This document shows, piece after piece, positions 43,701-52,246 of a stretch of 64,000 nt of DNA. The notes under the pieces were generated by a model. It did no database searches. It saw only the letters and a program-made list of their open reading frames with translations, and had not been told where the DNA came from. Source of the stretch: an uncultured Balneolaceae bacterium (lineage in GTDB: Bacteria > Bacteroidota > Rhodothermia > Balneolales > Balneolaceae); contig CAJXOW010000002.1 in NCBI GenBank assembly GCA_913057825.1, positions 1 to 64,000 of the forward strand, written 5' to 3'. The translations under genes were made by a program, and so were the position numbers. Position 1 is the first letter of the stretch. The number at the start of each line of letters is the position of its first letter.

Positions 43701-44587
43701 CTGTCAAAGTTTCCGATCATGGTATCCAGCTTTTCGCCGCCGCGAATACCGAAATCTAGCGTGCGAATCGGGAAGGGTATCATGATGTCGTTTTCGTCGA
43801 AGGCCTTGTGCAACGCCATGATCGCTTCGCTCTGAGCGGAAGGGTACTGCCAGGGAGTGTTGAAGTCGATCCAGAATCGGATTACAAAGTTGACGGAGCT
43901 TCCGCCAAATTCGTTGAAGAAAAGTTCCACCTCTTTTGAATCGTCCACGCAATCCAGCGGTTCGACTGCCTCGATAGCCACTTTTTTGGCTTTTTCCAGG
44001 TCATCTCCGTAGGAAACTCCGCAGGAGAGATCCACCCGGCGTTGCCCGTTATCCGTATAGTTTTCGAGTGGACTGTCATATACTTTTTTATTAGGGATAT
44101 ATATGGTTTGTCCTTGTGGAGTGGTTATCATCGTGCTTCTGAGATTCAATTTGTACACTTTCCCGTAATATCCATTGGTCTGAATAATGTCTCCAATACG
44201 AAAAGGTTGTCTAATGGACAGCAACAACCCCGACATAAAGTTGGCCGCGATATCCTGAAATGCGAAACCCAATGCCAAACCGATGATACCGGCACCGGCA
44301 AGCAGCGAGGTTACGGCTCCGTCTAGATTCATAATGCTGAGGGCAATGAAAATACCAATGCCGATTACGCCCACCCCCACTACGGTTTCGATCAGATTGG
44401 TGATCGTTTTATTCTTCGTAACTTTATCGAGAGCCTTCTTGACCGCCTTGCGGAGGATCCGACCCACCACAAAGAATACGGTCAATACCAGTATCGCCAT
44501 TATCAGGTTGGGCAGCATTTCAATGGCGGTATTAAGCCACTCTTTCAGTTTGTCTACTATCAGGTTGTAAGCGTTGGCTAATTCCAT
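43688..44587 (-). CDS. mscS: Small-conductance mechanosensitive channel (MscS family)
   Basis: A 299-aa inner-membrane channel that opens under membrane tension to release solutes on osmotic downshift. Helices span about residues 20-45 (MLPNLIMAILVLTVFFVVG) and 62-85 (LIETVVGVGVIGIGIFIALS), with the pore helix TM3 at about 93-125 (SLLAGAGIIGLALGFAFQDI), rich in Gly/Ala as in MscS, followed by FMSGLLLSIRQPFRIGDII. The cytosolic beta and alpha/beta domains follow (GKVYKLNLRSTMITTPQG; IPFPIRTLDF). Length is like E. coli MscS (286). It is minus strand, convergent with alr, and its stop lies within a small hairpin. An osmotic safety valve suits a saline habitat. Confidence 0.9.
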   Translation of the reverse strand: MELANAYNLIVDKLKEWLNTAIEMLPNLIMAILVLTVFFVVGRILRKAVKKALDKVTKNKTITNLIETVVGVGVIGIGIFIALSIMNLDGAVTSLLAGAGIIGLALGFAFQDIAANFMSGLLLSIRQPFRIGDIIQTNGYYGKVYKLNLRSTMITTPQGQTIYIPNKKVYDSPLENYTDNGQRRVDLSCGVSYGDDLEKAKKVAIEAVEPLDCVDDSKEVELFFNEFGGSSVNFVIRFWIDFNTPWQYPSAQSEAIMALHKAFDENDIMIPFPIRTLDFGIRGGEKLDTMIGNFDRGSS

Positions 44588-44843
44588 TTAATCTGGGGTT
44601 TGGTTGACGGTTGATTTGAGGCGGCCGACCCGGTTAGATTCCAGCAGTCATTTTCCACAACATACTCGTAAGATTCTGATAAACTCCAGGAAATCCTCGA
44701 AAGTTATCCTGTGAAAGAACAAGTAAATAAAAATATCCCATACACATCCACTGAAAATTTAAATCCAGAGATATCATTAAATTTTATTATTGTATTATTA
44801 ATTTGTTTGAAGACAGCTACTCGAAAGTAATTTGATCTATTTC

Positions 44844-45572
44844 ATGAATTCAATGTTTGCTGATCCTGTACTTTGGGTTTTGTTGTTGATATTGGGGCTG
44901 CATGAATCGGTGGCAATGGGAATACTGACTCGAATATCATTGGGAAAGGATCGATCAATGATATTTTGGGGACAATCGCTGGTTTGGGAACGTATTACGG
45001 GGATTGTGGTGTTAGGCGGCGGACCATTGTTGCTGCTTTTCTTTACAAATTTAAACGTCGCTGTTTCTTCAGCAGTACTTCCCCAGTTTACGTTCCAATC
45101 CGTGTTTCTGCTGATTTTACTGGGGGCGCTGATTATGGCGTTTGCTTCCTGGTGGTTTCCCAAAATGAAATTACAGCAGTTTCATTCGCCACTGCTTGAT
45201 ATACGTAGTTATCAAAAGTGGGTATTGCCCAATGTAATACTATGGGTTTGTTACCTGGCAGCTTATGAGTGGATTATGCGAGGATTAATATTGTATGCCT
45301 CCGTAGCATGGGTAGGACAAACGACTGCTATTGTGTTGAACTGTATCCTTTATGCTTTAATTCATGTGCATAAAGGGCGAAACCAGGTTGTAGGGGCCCT
45401 CCCTTTCGGGTTTGTACTTTGTTGGATTACCCTGGAAACCGGCAGTTTCTGGGCGGCTTACTTGCTGCATTTAATCCTTACGCTCTCTATGGAATGGCAT
45501 GTGTTTCAAAGAATCAAAGCATTGTCAGAGAGAAGATCAGTCGAAACTTCAATGGTTAGCAAGGTTGAGTAA
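44844..45572 (+). CDS. Degenerate CPBP-like intramembrane protease homologue
   Basis: A 242-aa membrane protein with about seven helices (first PVLWVLLLILGLHESVAMGI). The CPBP/Abi motifs are partly kept: motif 1, normally EExxxR, reads YEWIMRG (one Glu only), motif 2 is CILYALIHVHKG (His kept), and motif 3 has AYLLHLIL (His kept). CPBP proteins include CAAX-type prenyl endopeptidases and bacteriocin-immunity proteins. The loss of one catalytic Glu leaves activity doubtful. I start at ATG 44844 rather than the TTG at 44832. Divergent from mscS with about 256 nt between. Confidence 0.65.
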   Translation: MNSMFADPVLWVLLLILGLHESVAMGILTRISLGKDRSMIFWGQSLVWERITGIVVLGGGPLLLLFFTNLNVAVSSAVLPQFTFQSVFLLILLGALIMAFASWWFPKMKLQQFHSPLLDIRSYQKWVLPNVILWVCYLAAYEWIMRGLILYASVAWVGQTTAIVLNCILYALIHVHKGRNQVVGALPFGFVLCWITLETGSFWAAYLLHLILTLSMEWHVFQRIKALSERRSVETSMVSKVE

Positions 45573-45600
45573 GAGAAGACTCCGTACGCCCAAATGCTTT

Positions 45601-45984
45601 TTAAGCGAACTCGGCTGATTCTGCATACTTGGGACTTGGTCCATAGGCATTACTGCCCGGTTCACTGTCCATAAACATGAAAACCAACAATACGATTCCC
45701 CCAACGACCGGCACCAACGAGATAAAAATCCACCAACCGCTTCGACCTATGTCATGCAGGCGGCGGACTGTTACCGCTAACCCGGGTATCAATACACCAA
45801 GGGCATATAGCATAGTGAGGATCCCGAACATCGAGCTGCCCGCTGTAAAGCCAAGGGTGCTGTCGATTAGCATAAGCACAAAATAGATGATGGTATTGAT
45901 AAGCGTAAACATCCAGTACTCCATCCGGCGAGCACGTCCACTGAAATCTGTATACTTCTGTAGAACGGTGATGTACCAATGCAT
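45601..45984 (-). CDS. DUF805 family membrane protein
   Basis: A 127-aa protein with the DUF805 pattern: KYTDFSGRARRMEYWMFTL at the start, a first membrane helix (NTIIYFVLMLID), a second (about residues 52-75), then VRRLHDIGRSGWWIFISLVP and a third helix (about 95-115) before the acidic hydrophilic end. Function of the family is unknown. It is convergent with the CPBP-like gene (28 nt apart). Upstream on the minus strand TAACTTTG (46071-46078) matches TAnnTTTG, but no TTTG is found 19 nt before it, so I do not call a promoter. Confidence 0.88.
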   Translation of the reverse strand: MHWYITVLQKYTDFSGRARRMEYWMFTLINTIIYFVLMLIDSTLGFTAGSSMFGILTMLYALGVLIPGLAVTVRRLHDIGRSGWWIFISLVPVVGGIVLLVFMFMDSEPGSNAYGPSPKYAESAEFA

Positions 45985-46133
45985 AACTATCCCCTCCCCA
46001 TATTTATTAATAGTTAGTTATGAAAAAATAAATTAAATAAGCTATCTCTCAGACCCAAATTAATTTTAATCAAAGTTATTCAATTTTCAAATTATTAAAC
46101 ATCATTGGGTGATTCCCGGGCTCCGGGAAGGGG

Positions 46134-47168
46134 TTATGCTTGCGAATTTATTTCATTGCGCACGGCGGGAGCCACTTTGGTGGCGAAAAGTTCGATGGAA
46201 CGCAGCAGTTTTTTATGGGGTACGCTTCCCACACTCATTTGCAGCAGGAATCGGTCATGTCCAAAAATTTCATGCTGGTAAAGAATTTTATCGATGACCT
46301 GCCGGGGGCTTCCGACAACATTGGCTCCTTCCAGTTGACACGAGGTTTGAAATTGCTCACGGGTTATTGGACTCCAACCTCTTTCGAGGCCAATGTTGTC
46401 CATCTGCTGTTTAAAGGAGGGAAATGCAGTATTCACAGCCTCCTGGGAGGTATCGGCGATAAAGCCGTGGGAATTGATACTCAGGGGTTGCTTGGCCTGA
46501 TCATGTTCCAGTGCTCCTTGTTCGTGTAGGTCGGCAAGTTTCTTAAATTGTTTGGGTTCTCCGCCAATAATTCCGAGGGCCATGGGAAGTCCAAGCGATC
46601 CGGCCCGGTAAGCCGAATTGGGGGTTCCTCCCACTGCGATCCAAACCGGCAGTTCATCCTGGTAAGGCCGGGGGTATATCCCGAGATGGTCGATCGAAGA
46701 ACGATGTTTGCCGGACCAATCAACAATTTCGTTTTCACGAAGCGTTAACAGAAGATCAAGTTTTTCGGAAAAAACTTCGTCATAGCTGTCCAGGCTAAAG
46801 CCAAATAGAGGAAAAGATTCGACAAATGAGCCGCGTCCGACCATGATTTCTGCTCTTCCTTCGGACAACAGATCCAGGATAGAATGTTGCTGGTAAACCC
46901 GAACCGGATCGGCCGACCCCAGGACCGTCACCGTGCTGCTCAGCCGTATTTGTTCGGTCCGCTCGGCGGCTGCAGCCAGAATAACGGTTGGTGAGGATGA
47001 AATATACTCTTCACGATGGTGTTCACCGATACCAAATACATCCAGTCCCGCTTCATCAGCCAGCTCCACCTCCTCCATCAGGTTGCGAAGTCTTTCGGAA
47101 GGTTGCAGTTTTTGCCCGGTGCTCGGGTCCGGGGTGTTCTCAACGAAGGTGTAGATGCCGAATTCCAT
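46134..47168 (-). CDS. LLM class flavin-dependent oxidoreductase (luciferase-like monooxygenase)
   Basis: A 344-aa F420/FMN-type barrel enzyme. Typical features: MEFGIYTFVENTPDPSTG, LDVFGIGEHHREEYISSSP, and RIRL-like segment EQIRLSSTVTVLGSADPVRVYQQ, RAEIMVGRGSFVESFPLFGF. The family oxidises aldehydes or small organics with FMNH2 and oxygen. The substrate is unknown. A good Shine-Dalgarno (GAGGA, 8 nt before the ATG at 47168) fixes the start. It is followed by DUF805 after 150 nt, on the same strand, but no operon evidence exists. Confidence 0.87.
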   Translation of the reverse strand: MEFGIYTFVENTPDPSTGQKLQPSERLRNLMEEVELADEAGLDVFGIGEHHREEYISSSPTVILAAAAERTEQIRLSSTVTVLGSADPVRVYQQHSILDLLSEGRAEIMVGRGSFVESFPLFGFSLDSYDEVFSEKLDLLLTLRENEIVDWSGKHRSSIDHLGIYPRPYQDELPVWIAVGGTPNSAYRAGSLGLPMALGIIGGEPKQFKKLADLHEQGALEHDQAKQPLSINSHGFIADTSQEAVNTAFPSFKQQMDNIGLERGWSPITREQFQTSCQLEGANVVGSPRQVIDKILYQHEIFGHDRFLLQMSVGSVPHKKLLRSIELFATKVAPAVRNEINSQA

Positions 47169-47613
47169 GTATTGATCCTCTGATAAAGTTGGGAAATTTT
47201 TGGTCTTAAAATATGACTTTTTTATGGATTTATCATTATAAAGTGTTTAAAAATTAATGAATGATCAGGCAGGCTTAATTCAGGGCTATATCGGGTAAAA
47301 TCAGCTGAAGGTTTGATTTTAGTTCATGAAATACCAATATTGATAAAGTAATACATGGGATGGGTACTTAATCTGTTTTAAAAATATATTTATAGCAGGG
47401 AGAGAGAGCTAGGAGTATAAACTTTGATTTGAAAAACGTACCTTGCATACGTGTAGGTAATAAAAGTATGCCGGGGGTAAGTGCACAATACGGGGATTTT
47501 ATTGATAGATCTTGGGATCAAGACTGATATCCCCGGAAGGTTCAACGAGGTTTACCGTTTCAAATCTCGAAGGTATAACCGTTTACCGATAAACAATACA
47601 AAAGTGCGTTATC
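47169..47613. other. Divergent intergenic region upstream of the isoprenoid operon
   Basis: 445 nt between the minus-strand LLM oxidoreductase and the six-gene operon. No gene or repeat-family copy seen. It must contain the operon promoter; I see TAAACTTTG at 47418-47426 (one base too long for TAnnTTTG) and no matching TTTG 19 nt upstream, so the promoter remains unassigned. Confidence 0.5.
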
Positions 47614-48375
47614 ATGGCTGAAGAGGAGAATGTTCACATTAAGGAGTGGCCCAAACAAAAGGCGCGATTAGAACATCACTTTAAACTGGAGAAGCCTTGC
47701 CCGGTTTCGATCAAGTTTGAGGACGACCCCGCTTATTTGCATCTAAAAACGGATTCGGAAGATCCCCTGGATGTAAATATGGATATGGACATGAATGTGA
47801 AGGCGGATGAGGATATTCCGGTATGTATCAAGCTTTGCGAGCCGATTTGTGCGACCAGTGACTATGAGATCGGTATTAACTTGTTGGGGCGTCCGTTGGC
47901 TTCGATAAGCGTAAATGGGTCCACGGTTTTTGACCATTGTGAAGCTGATGACCAGCCTTCGGCCGACAGAGAATGCATCGATTTCATAGATGCACGTCCA
48001 AAGAAAGACAGTGAACCGCCCTATGTTTCCGGTATTGCAAGTTTTAGTCCTCTGCAGGACGAGTTGTTGGCTTTTATCACTTCCGGAGCTCCGGCCGGAC
48101 AGATGAAACTGGCTATTCCCGATTCGGGATTGTCCATCGACTTTAGCCAGCCTGTCAAGGAGTTGGAACTGGAAGTCACTAATTACGGACAGGCCAGTAT
48201 GCAGTTTACGAGTTTTATGGATGGGTCCGTCGTGCAAACGAAAGATGTTGTTATAGAAAACCAGCAAAAAACGGTATCACTTGAAGGTGAGCCTGTAAAC
48301 AGGATTGAGATCAAGGGCGGATCGAATGAAGCCAGTCTATCATCGGTATGTTACAAGCAAGCCTCCATGGGTTGA
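47614..48375 (+). CDS. Unknown 253-aa acidic protein, first gene of the isoprenoid operon; shares C-terminal domain with the 1190-aa protein
   Basis: No family recognised and no signal peptide or membrane segment. The N-terminal half (about residues 1-110) is acidic beta-rich, with the repeat-like VNMDMDMNVK and five cysteines in CPVS, VCIKLCEPIC and DHCEA, possibly a metal or disulfide site. The C-terminal part (about 125-250) aligns with the last 130 residues of the protein at 52247: LELEVTNYGQASMQF matches AEIKVNNYGGKGLQL, and the ends GSNEASLSSVCY and GQGEASLVHVKLC match. This suggests a common beta-sandwich binding or docking domain. It heads a run of six genes, 56 nt before the next one. 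Confidence 0.7.
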   Translation: MAEEENVHIKEWPKQKARLEHHFKLEKPCPVSIKFEDDPAYLHLKTDSEDPLDVNMDMDMNVKADEDIPVCIKLCEPICATSDYEIGINLLGRPLASISVNGSTVFDHCEADDQPSADRECIDFIDARPKKDSEPPYVSGIASFSPLQDELLAFITSGAPAGQMKLAIPDSGLSIDFSQPVKELELEVTNYGQASMQFTSFMDGSVVQTKDVVIENQQKTVSLEGEPVNRIEIKGGSNEASLSSVCYKQASMG

Positions 48376-48431
48376 ACTACTTTTTAACGTTACGATACCA
48401 TAAGCTCAATAATTCCCTAGCTAATAATTAA

Positions 48432-49136
48432 TTGACCATTATGAAAAACAACACTAACAAAAAACGATCTCGAGAGCGTCGCAAGGAACCACAGTCCCGC
48501 TTATTAAATTTTGATACCTCCAAACTATTGTCTGATGCCACTTCGATTGTGGAGAATGCAGCTTCAATCCTGGAGGAGGAGATTTCGGCGGGAATCGTGG
48601 CTGCGAACAACCTGGAGGATAATATAGTTGACCGGGAGAAGATTCGTTCTTCCGATCCCGATGAGTTAATAAACCGTTTTCGCGGTGATGCCCATGAAAT
48701 TGTTGATATGATGATGGACCTGGTAGCCCAATCGACGGTTACCCTGCGAAAATTGAATAGTAACATTAACAAAGCCCAGGGAGCAAAGTCGCCCGCTGCT
48801 TCCAATGGGATGACGATGCTGCGGCCTGATAGGGAATTCAAGCCGGGAGAAACAGCCAAAATACCAATGATGCTGGAAAACGACAGTGATGAAGAGCAGA
48901 TGGAAGTTTCGTTCCTCTACCATGATTTAATCAGTTCCAACAACAAAACCATCTCCAAACGCAATGTTACAATGAATCCGGGCACCCTGAAAATTGCACC
49001 GTCTTCGAATGACAAAATGGAGATTGAAATATACGTTCCCAAGACCACGGAGCCCGGTACGTATAACATGACAATACGAGATGAATATATGGAGGAGTTG
49101 AAGGCGAATATCGAGATCGTAGTCGTCGAAGAGTAA
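48432..49136 (+). CDS. Unknown protein, helical N-terminal part plus Ig-like domain
   Basis: A 234-aa protein not recognised. A basic start (NKKRSRERRKEPQSR) leads to a roughly 85-residue amphipathic helical stretch (about 25-110: LLSDATSIVENAASILEEEI, GDAHEIVDMMMDLVAQST), which reads like phasin-type surface helices. Then comes an Ig-like beta-sandwich (about 125-234: FKPGETAKIPMMLENDSDEE ... KTTEPGTYNMTIRDEYMEEL), of the kind found in NEW3/COG1470 domains. No signal peptide. Only one base separates its stop from the prenyl synthase ATG (49138), so the two are translationally linked. Confidence 0.7.
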   Translation: MTIMKNNTNKKRSRERRKEPQSRLLNFDTSKLLSDATSIVENAASILEEEISAGIVAANNLEDNIVDREKIRSSDPDELINRFRGDAHEIVDMMMDLVAQSTVTLRKLNSNINKAQGAKSPAASNGMTMLRPDREFKPGETAKIPMMLENDSDEEQMEVSFLYHDLISSNNKTISKRNVTMNPGTLKIAPSSNDKMEIEIYVPKTTEPGTYNMTIRDEYMEELKANIEIVVVEE

Positions 49137-49137
49137 A

Positions 49138-50166
49138 ATGACGGAAGCTGACCTTAAATCGGCGCTGGCGGATTACCAGCGTAAGACGCTGGAGCAAATT
49201 CGATCTATAATTCCGTCCAGGGAACCCCGGAAATACTTGTACAATCTGATAAGTGAGTATTCCAGTCGGGGAGGAAAGGGGTTTCGTCCATCGCTGTGCA
49301 TTGCAACATGCAGAGCTTTTGGGGGAACGCTGAGAGAGAGCATAAGTTCAGCTGCCGCGCTGGAGTTGTTTCACAACGCTTTTTTAATACATGACGATAT
49401 AGAGGACGGCAGTTATTTCAGACGAACCAAAGCCGCGCTGCATCGCGATTATGGTGTCCCGATCGCTATCAACGTGGGAGATGCGATGAATGTATTAAGC
49501 ATCAAACCGCTGATGGAAAATTTGAAAAAAATTGGTCCTGAGTTGACCTATAGCGTGTTTTCGGAAGTGGAGCATATGGTTCGTCAATCGGTCGAGGGAC
49601 AAGCCATTGAATTGGGGTGGCGGAGGGACAATGAAACCGAACTCAGTGATTCCGATTATTTTCGAATGACGATGAAAAAAACCTGCTGGTATACGTGCAT
49701 TCATCCCATGCGGATAGGTGCAATCATAGGGACCGGCGGGAAAGTAAACCCGGATATCTTCAATCGGTTTGGGTATTTCATGGGAATTGCGTTTCAGATA
49801 CAGGACGATTTGCTCAATCTGAAAGCCGACAAAGAGCAGTATGGAAAAGAGGTCGGCGGTGACATACTGGAAGGAAAACGCACGCTGATTCTTATACATT
49901 TACTACGGAACTGTAGCGGAAATGACAAACGATTTATCCGGGATTTTCTACTTGAGGATCGGGAAGATCATACGGTTGAGGATGGATATAGAATCATGGA
50001 GCTCATGTTGAAATATGAAAGTATGGAATATTCGAGGAAGGTAGCCAAAACCTTGGCCGGTGCCTCTTTAAAAGAGTTTTACCGGTTATTTTCACATCTG
50101 CCGGAATCGAAAGACAAGCATTTACTGCGCTCGATCATATTATATATGATTAACCGGGATTATTAA
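49138..50166 (+). CDS. Polyprenyl (geranylgeranyl-type) diphosphate synthase
   Basis: A 342-aa trans-isoprenyl diphosphate synthase. Conserved: SRGGKGFRPSLCIATCRAFG, the first Asp-rich motif D86-D87-I-E-D90 in HDDIEDGS, RRTKAALHRDYG, GQAIELGW, KTCWYT, and the second motif Q-D223-D224-L-L-N227 followed by YGKEVGGDILEGKRT. The second motif ends in Asn instead of Asp. It condenses IPP with allylic diphosphates. A Phe at position -4 from the first motif suggests a limited chain, perhaps C15-C20, but chain length is not certain. The C-terminal part (about 260-342) is longer than usual. Its stop overlaps the start of the reductase gene by one base, a strong sign of coupled action. Confidence 0.88.
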   Translation: MTEADLKSALADYQRKTLEQIRSIIPSREPRKYLYNLISEYSSRGGKGFRPSLCIATCRAFGGTLRESISSAAALELFHNAFLIHDDIEDGSYFRRTKAALHRDYGVPIAINVGDAMNVLSIKPLMENLKKIGPELTYSVFSEVEHMVRQSVEGQAIELGWRRDNETELSDSDYFRMTMKKTCWYTCIHPMRIGAIIGTGGKVNPDIFNRFGYFMGIAFQIQDDLLNLKADKEQYGKEVGGDILEGKRTLILIHLLRNCSGNDKRFIRDFLLEDREDHTVEDGYRIMELMLKYESMEYSRKVAKTLAGASLKEFYRLFSHLPESKDKHLLRSIILYMINRDY

Positions 50167-51614
50167 TGATACAGATAAAACCCATATCGAAAACAGACAC
50201 CGATGTACTGGTGATAGGAGCGGGACCGGCCGGTTCGGCCCTTGCGGCCCATTTAGCTGCTGCCGATGTGGATGTTGTGCTGGCGGATGCCAGCGACTTT
50301 CCTCGTGATAAGGTATGTGGAGATTTTGTGGGGCCGATCGCGATTAATGAACTCGAAGGGCTGGGGGTGACCGATGAGCCGGGCTTTCGGGAGGCTCAGC
50401 GGATTAATCGGGCTGGACTTTTTCTGAATGGCAAACAGATGGTCGAGGAATCGATGCCGGACAGTTCGGGAAATGCCAATTATGGCAAGGTTATACAGCG
50501 AATCAGTTTGGATCACTGGATCCACCTGGCAGCCCGAAGAAAGGGGACGAGCTTTCTGAGCGACAAACGATTTAAATCCTATGAAAGATTTCCGGGCGGC
50601 ATTAAGGCTCACTTCACCAACGGGGATGCTATTACGGCGAAAGTGCTGGTGGGAGCAGATGGAAGTAATTCAACCGTGGGGCGCCAATTTTACGGCCGAA
50701 AAAATTCGACCGATAATCAGATTATTGCTATCCGGGCTTATTATACCGGGACCCGCGGCCCGGCCGATCGTGCCGATTTGTTATTTTCAGAAAACAGTTT
50801 TCCGGGATATACCTGGTTTTTCCCCACCGGTCCGCAGACTGCAAATGTAGGTATCGGGATGGTGCAGAAAACTCTTCCCGAAGCTGAAGATCACTTAAAA
50901 GATATACTGGAAGATCTGGCAATGAATGATGAGGCACTGAGATCCCGTTTGAAGGGGGCTAAAATGACCGGTAAAATCAAAGGATGGCCGCTGGCTACTT
51001 TTGATGAACGTCTACCGCTGACCGGCGATCGATTGTTATTGATCGGAGATGCTGCGGGACTGATAAACTCCTTGAATGGGGAGGGTATCCAATACGCCCT
51101 GTTAAGTTCCCGGTGGGCAGCCGAAACTATTGTGAAGGGGTTGCGGGAGGTGGATTTCAGTGCGGGACAAATGGCTTCCTACGAAGACAGACTTCGCCGC
51201 GAGCTGCGTTTCGATATGGCACTCAGCAACATGGTAAAGCAGTTTATACGAAATCGTTCATTAAATCCACTATGGATGGAGATGCTCAAAGTTTTGTCAC
51301 AACGGGCATCCCAGGACCGTGAATATGCTTCGAAGGCAGGAGGAGTGCTGGCCGGGATCTATCCCGCAAATGAAGTTTTAAAACCGACCTTTATGGGAAA
51401 GACCTTCTTGCAGGGTCTGGTGCATTTTGGAATGAATACAGCGGAAATGGCAATTGGTGAAAATTTCGAGCAAGCCGGACTTCATCATGAACTTCAAAGA
51501 AATCTAAAGTTGATGCAGGAACATCCCCAAGCCTACGGTCGATGGATTAATGACCTGGTACGACAGGGGTCCGAACTGGGACAAAATATTTTTTCAGATA
51601 CTTTCTCAATCTAA
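50166..51614 (+). CDS. Geranylgeranyl reductase family FAD flavoenzyme
   Basis: A 482-aa flavoprotein. FAD-binding Rossmann motif VLVIGAGPAGSALAAHLAA (about residues 13-31), then ADASDFPRDKVCGDFVGPIA, the GGR-family motif PGYTWFFPTG (PxxYxWxFP, about 213-222) that contacts the isoprenoid chain, and LLIGDAAGLINSLNGEGIQY (second FAD motif, about 294-313). GGR enzymes reduce double bonds of geranylgeranyl chains in archaeal lipids, chlorophyll or menaquinone. With the prenyl synthase directly upstream (one-base overlap), the likely product is a partly or fully saturated isoprenoid. The C-terminal tail (about 400-482) is helical and longer than in minimal GGR. Confidence 0.88.
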   Translation: MIQIKPISKTDTDVLVIGAGPAGSALAAHLAAADVDVVLADASDFPRDKVCGDFVGPIAINELEGLGVTDEPGFREAQRINRAGLFLNGKQMVEESMPDSSGNANYGKVIQRISLDHWIHLAARRKGTSFLSDKRFKSYERFPGGIKAHFTNGDAITAKVLVGADGSNSTVGRQFYGRKNSTDNQIIAIRAYYTGTRGPADRADLLFSENSFPGYTWFFPTGPQTANVGIGMVQKTLPEAEDHLKDILEDLAMNDEALRSRLKGAKMTGKIKGWPLATFDERLPLTGDRLLLIGDAAGLINSLNGEGIQYALLSSRWAAETIVKGLREVDFSAGQMASYEDRLRRELRFDMALSNMVKQFIRNRSLNPLWMEMLKVLSQRASQDREYASKAGGVLAGIYPANEVLKPTFMGKTFLQGLVHFGMNTAEMAIGENFEQAGLHHELQRNLKLMQEHPQAYGRWINDLVRQGSELGQNIFSDTFSI

Positions 51615-51628
51615 CAGGGATCATCGTC

Positions 51629-52210
51629 ATGGCCAAGAAAACAGAAAAAATCAGCACGTTTGAGGAACTGCAACAACGCATCCCCGAATTACTGGATAAG
51701 CATGGGGACAATCAAGAGTTGTTGCGTGCAGCTATGGCCAATCCGGTATTAGCATTAAAAGAAGTGGGCATTGAATTAAGTCCGGAAGTTGAGCGTGAAT
51801 TGAAGTTGCGGGCCCGGTTTGGTAAAAAAGATTATAAGAAGATGCGAAAGTTGGAACATCAGATATTCGAGGAAGCCGGTACGCTGTTTGACTTGCAATC
51901 GGAGGAGGAGACCCTCGAGGTTTGCAAGACCGCGTTGAAAGAGAGGGAACTTGATGCAAAAGACTTGGAAGAGGCCATCAAAAACAATCTCTACCCGGTC
52001 CTTTTTGAAGAAGAAAAGGGAAAAGCTCCTTTCTCGAATTTAGCAAAGGATCACAAACTGTTGCAACTGTTGGATGATTATTATGAATTAGAGCGAACGA
52101 GACCTCGATTGGCTGATCGAGACATGTATGAGAGAGTAAAACAACAAAAAGATCTACCATTTTCGCTAAGCGACATCTCTTTTGAAATGCAGGGGGACTC
52201 TCAAGAATAG
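51629..52210 (+). CDS. Unknown helical protein with NHLP/nitrile-hydratase-leader-like segment
   Basis: A 193-aa, highly charged, all-helical protein that I cannot assign. Residues 28-58 (DNQELLRAAMA then NPVLALKEVGIELSPEVE) follow the pattern of NHLP leader peptides and nitrile-hydratase alpha N-termini (LxxAxxxPxxALxExGIxLPxxVE). After it come helices with FGKKDYKKMRKLEHQIFEE and a tail DRDMYERVKQQKDLPF. No Gly-Gly cleavage site and no Cys-rich core is present, so it is not a classic precursor peptide; it could be a scaffold derived from that fold. It lies 14 nt after the reductase and 36 nt before the 1190-aa gene. Confidence 0.65.
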   Translation: MAKKTEKISTFEELQQRIPELLDKHGDNQELLRAAMANPVLALKEVGIELSPEVERELKLRARFGKKDYKKMRKLEHQIFEEAGTLFDLQSEEETLEVCKTALKERELDAKDLEEAIKNNLYPVLFEEEKGKAPFSNLAKDHKLLQLLDDYYELERTRPRLADRDMYERVKQQKDLPFSLSDISFEMQGDSQE

Positions 52211-52246
52211 ATAGCTTGGCGTGTAACCTTACAAAACACCGGTATT

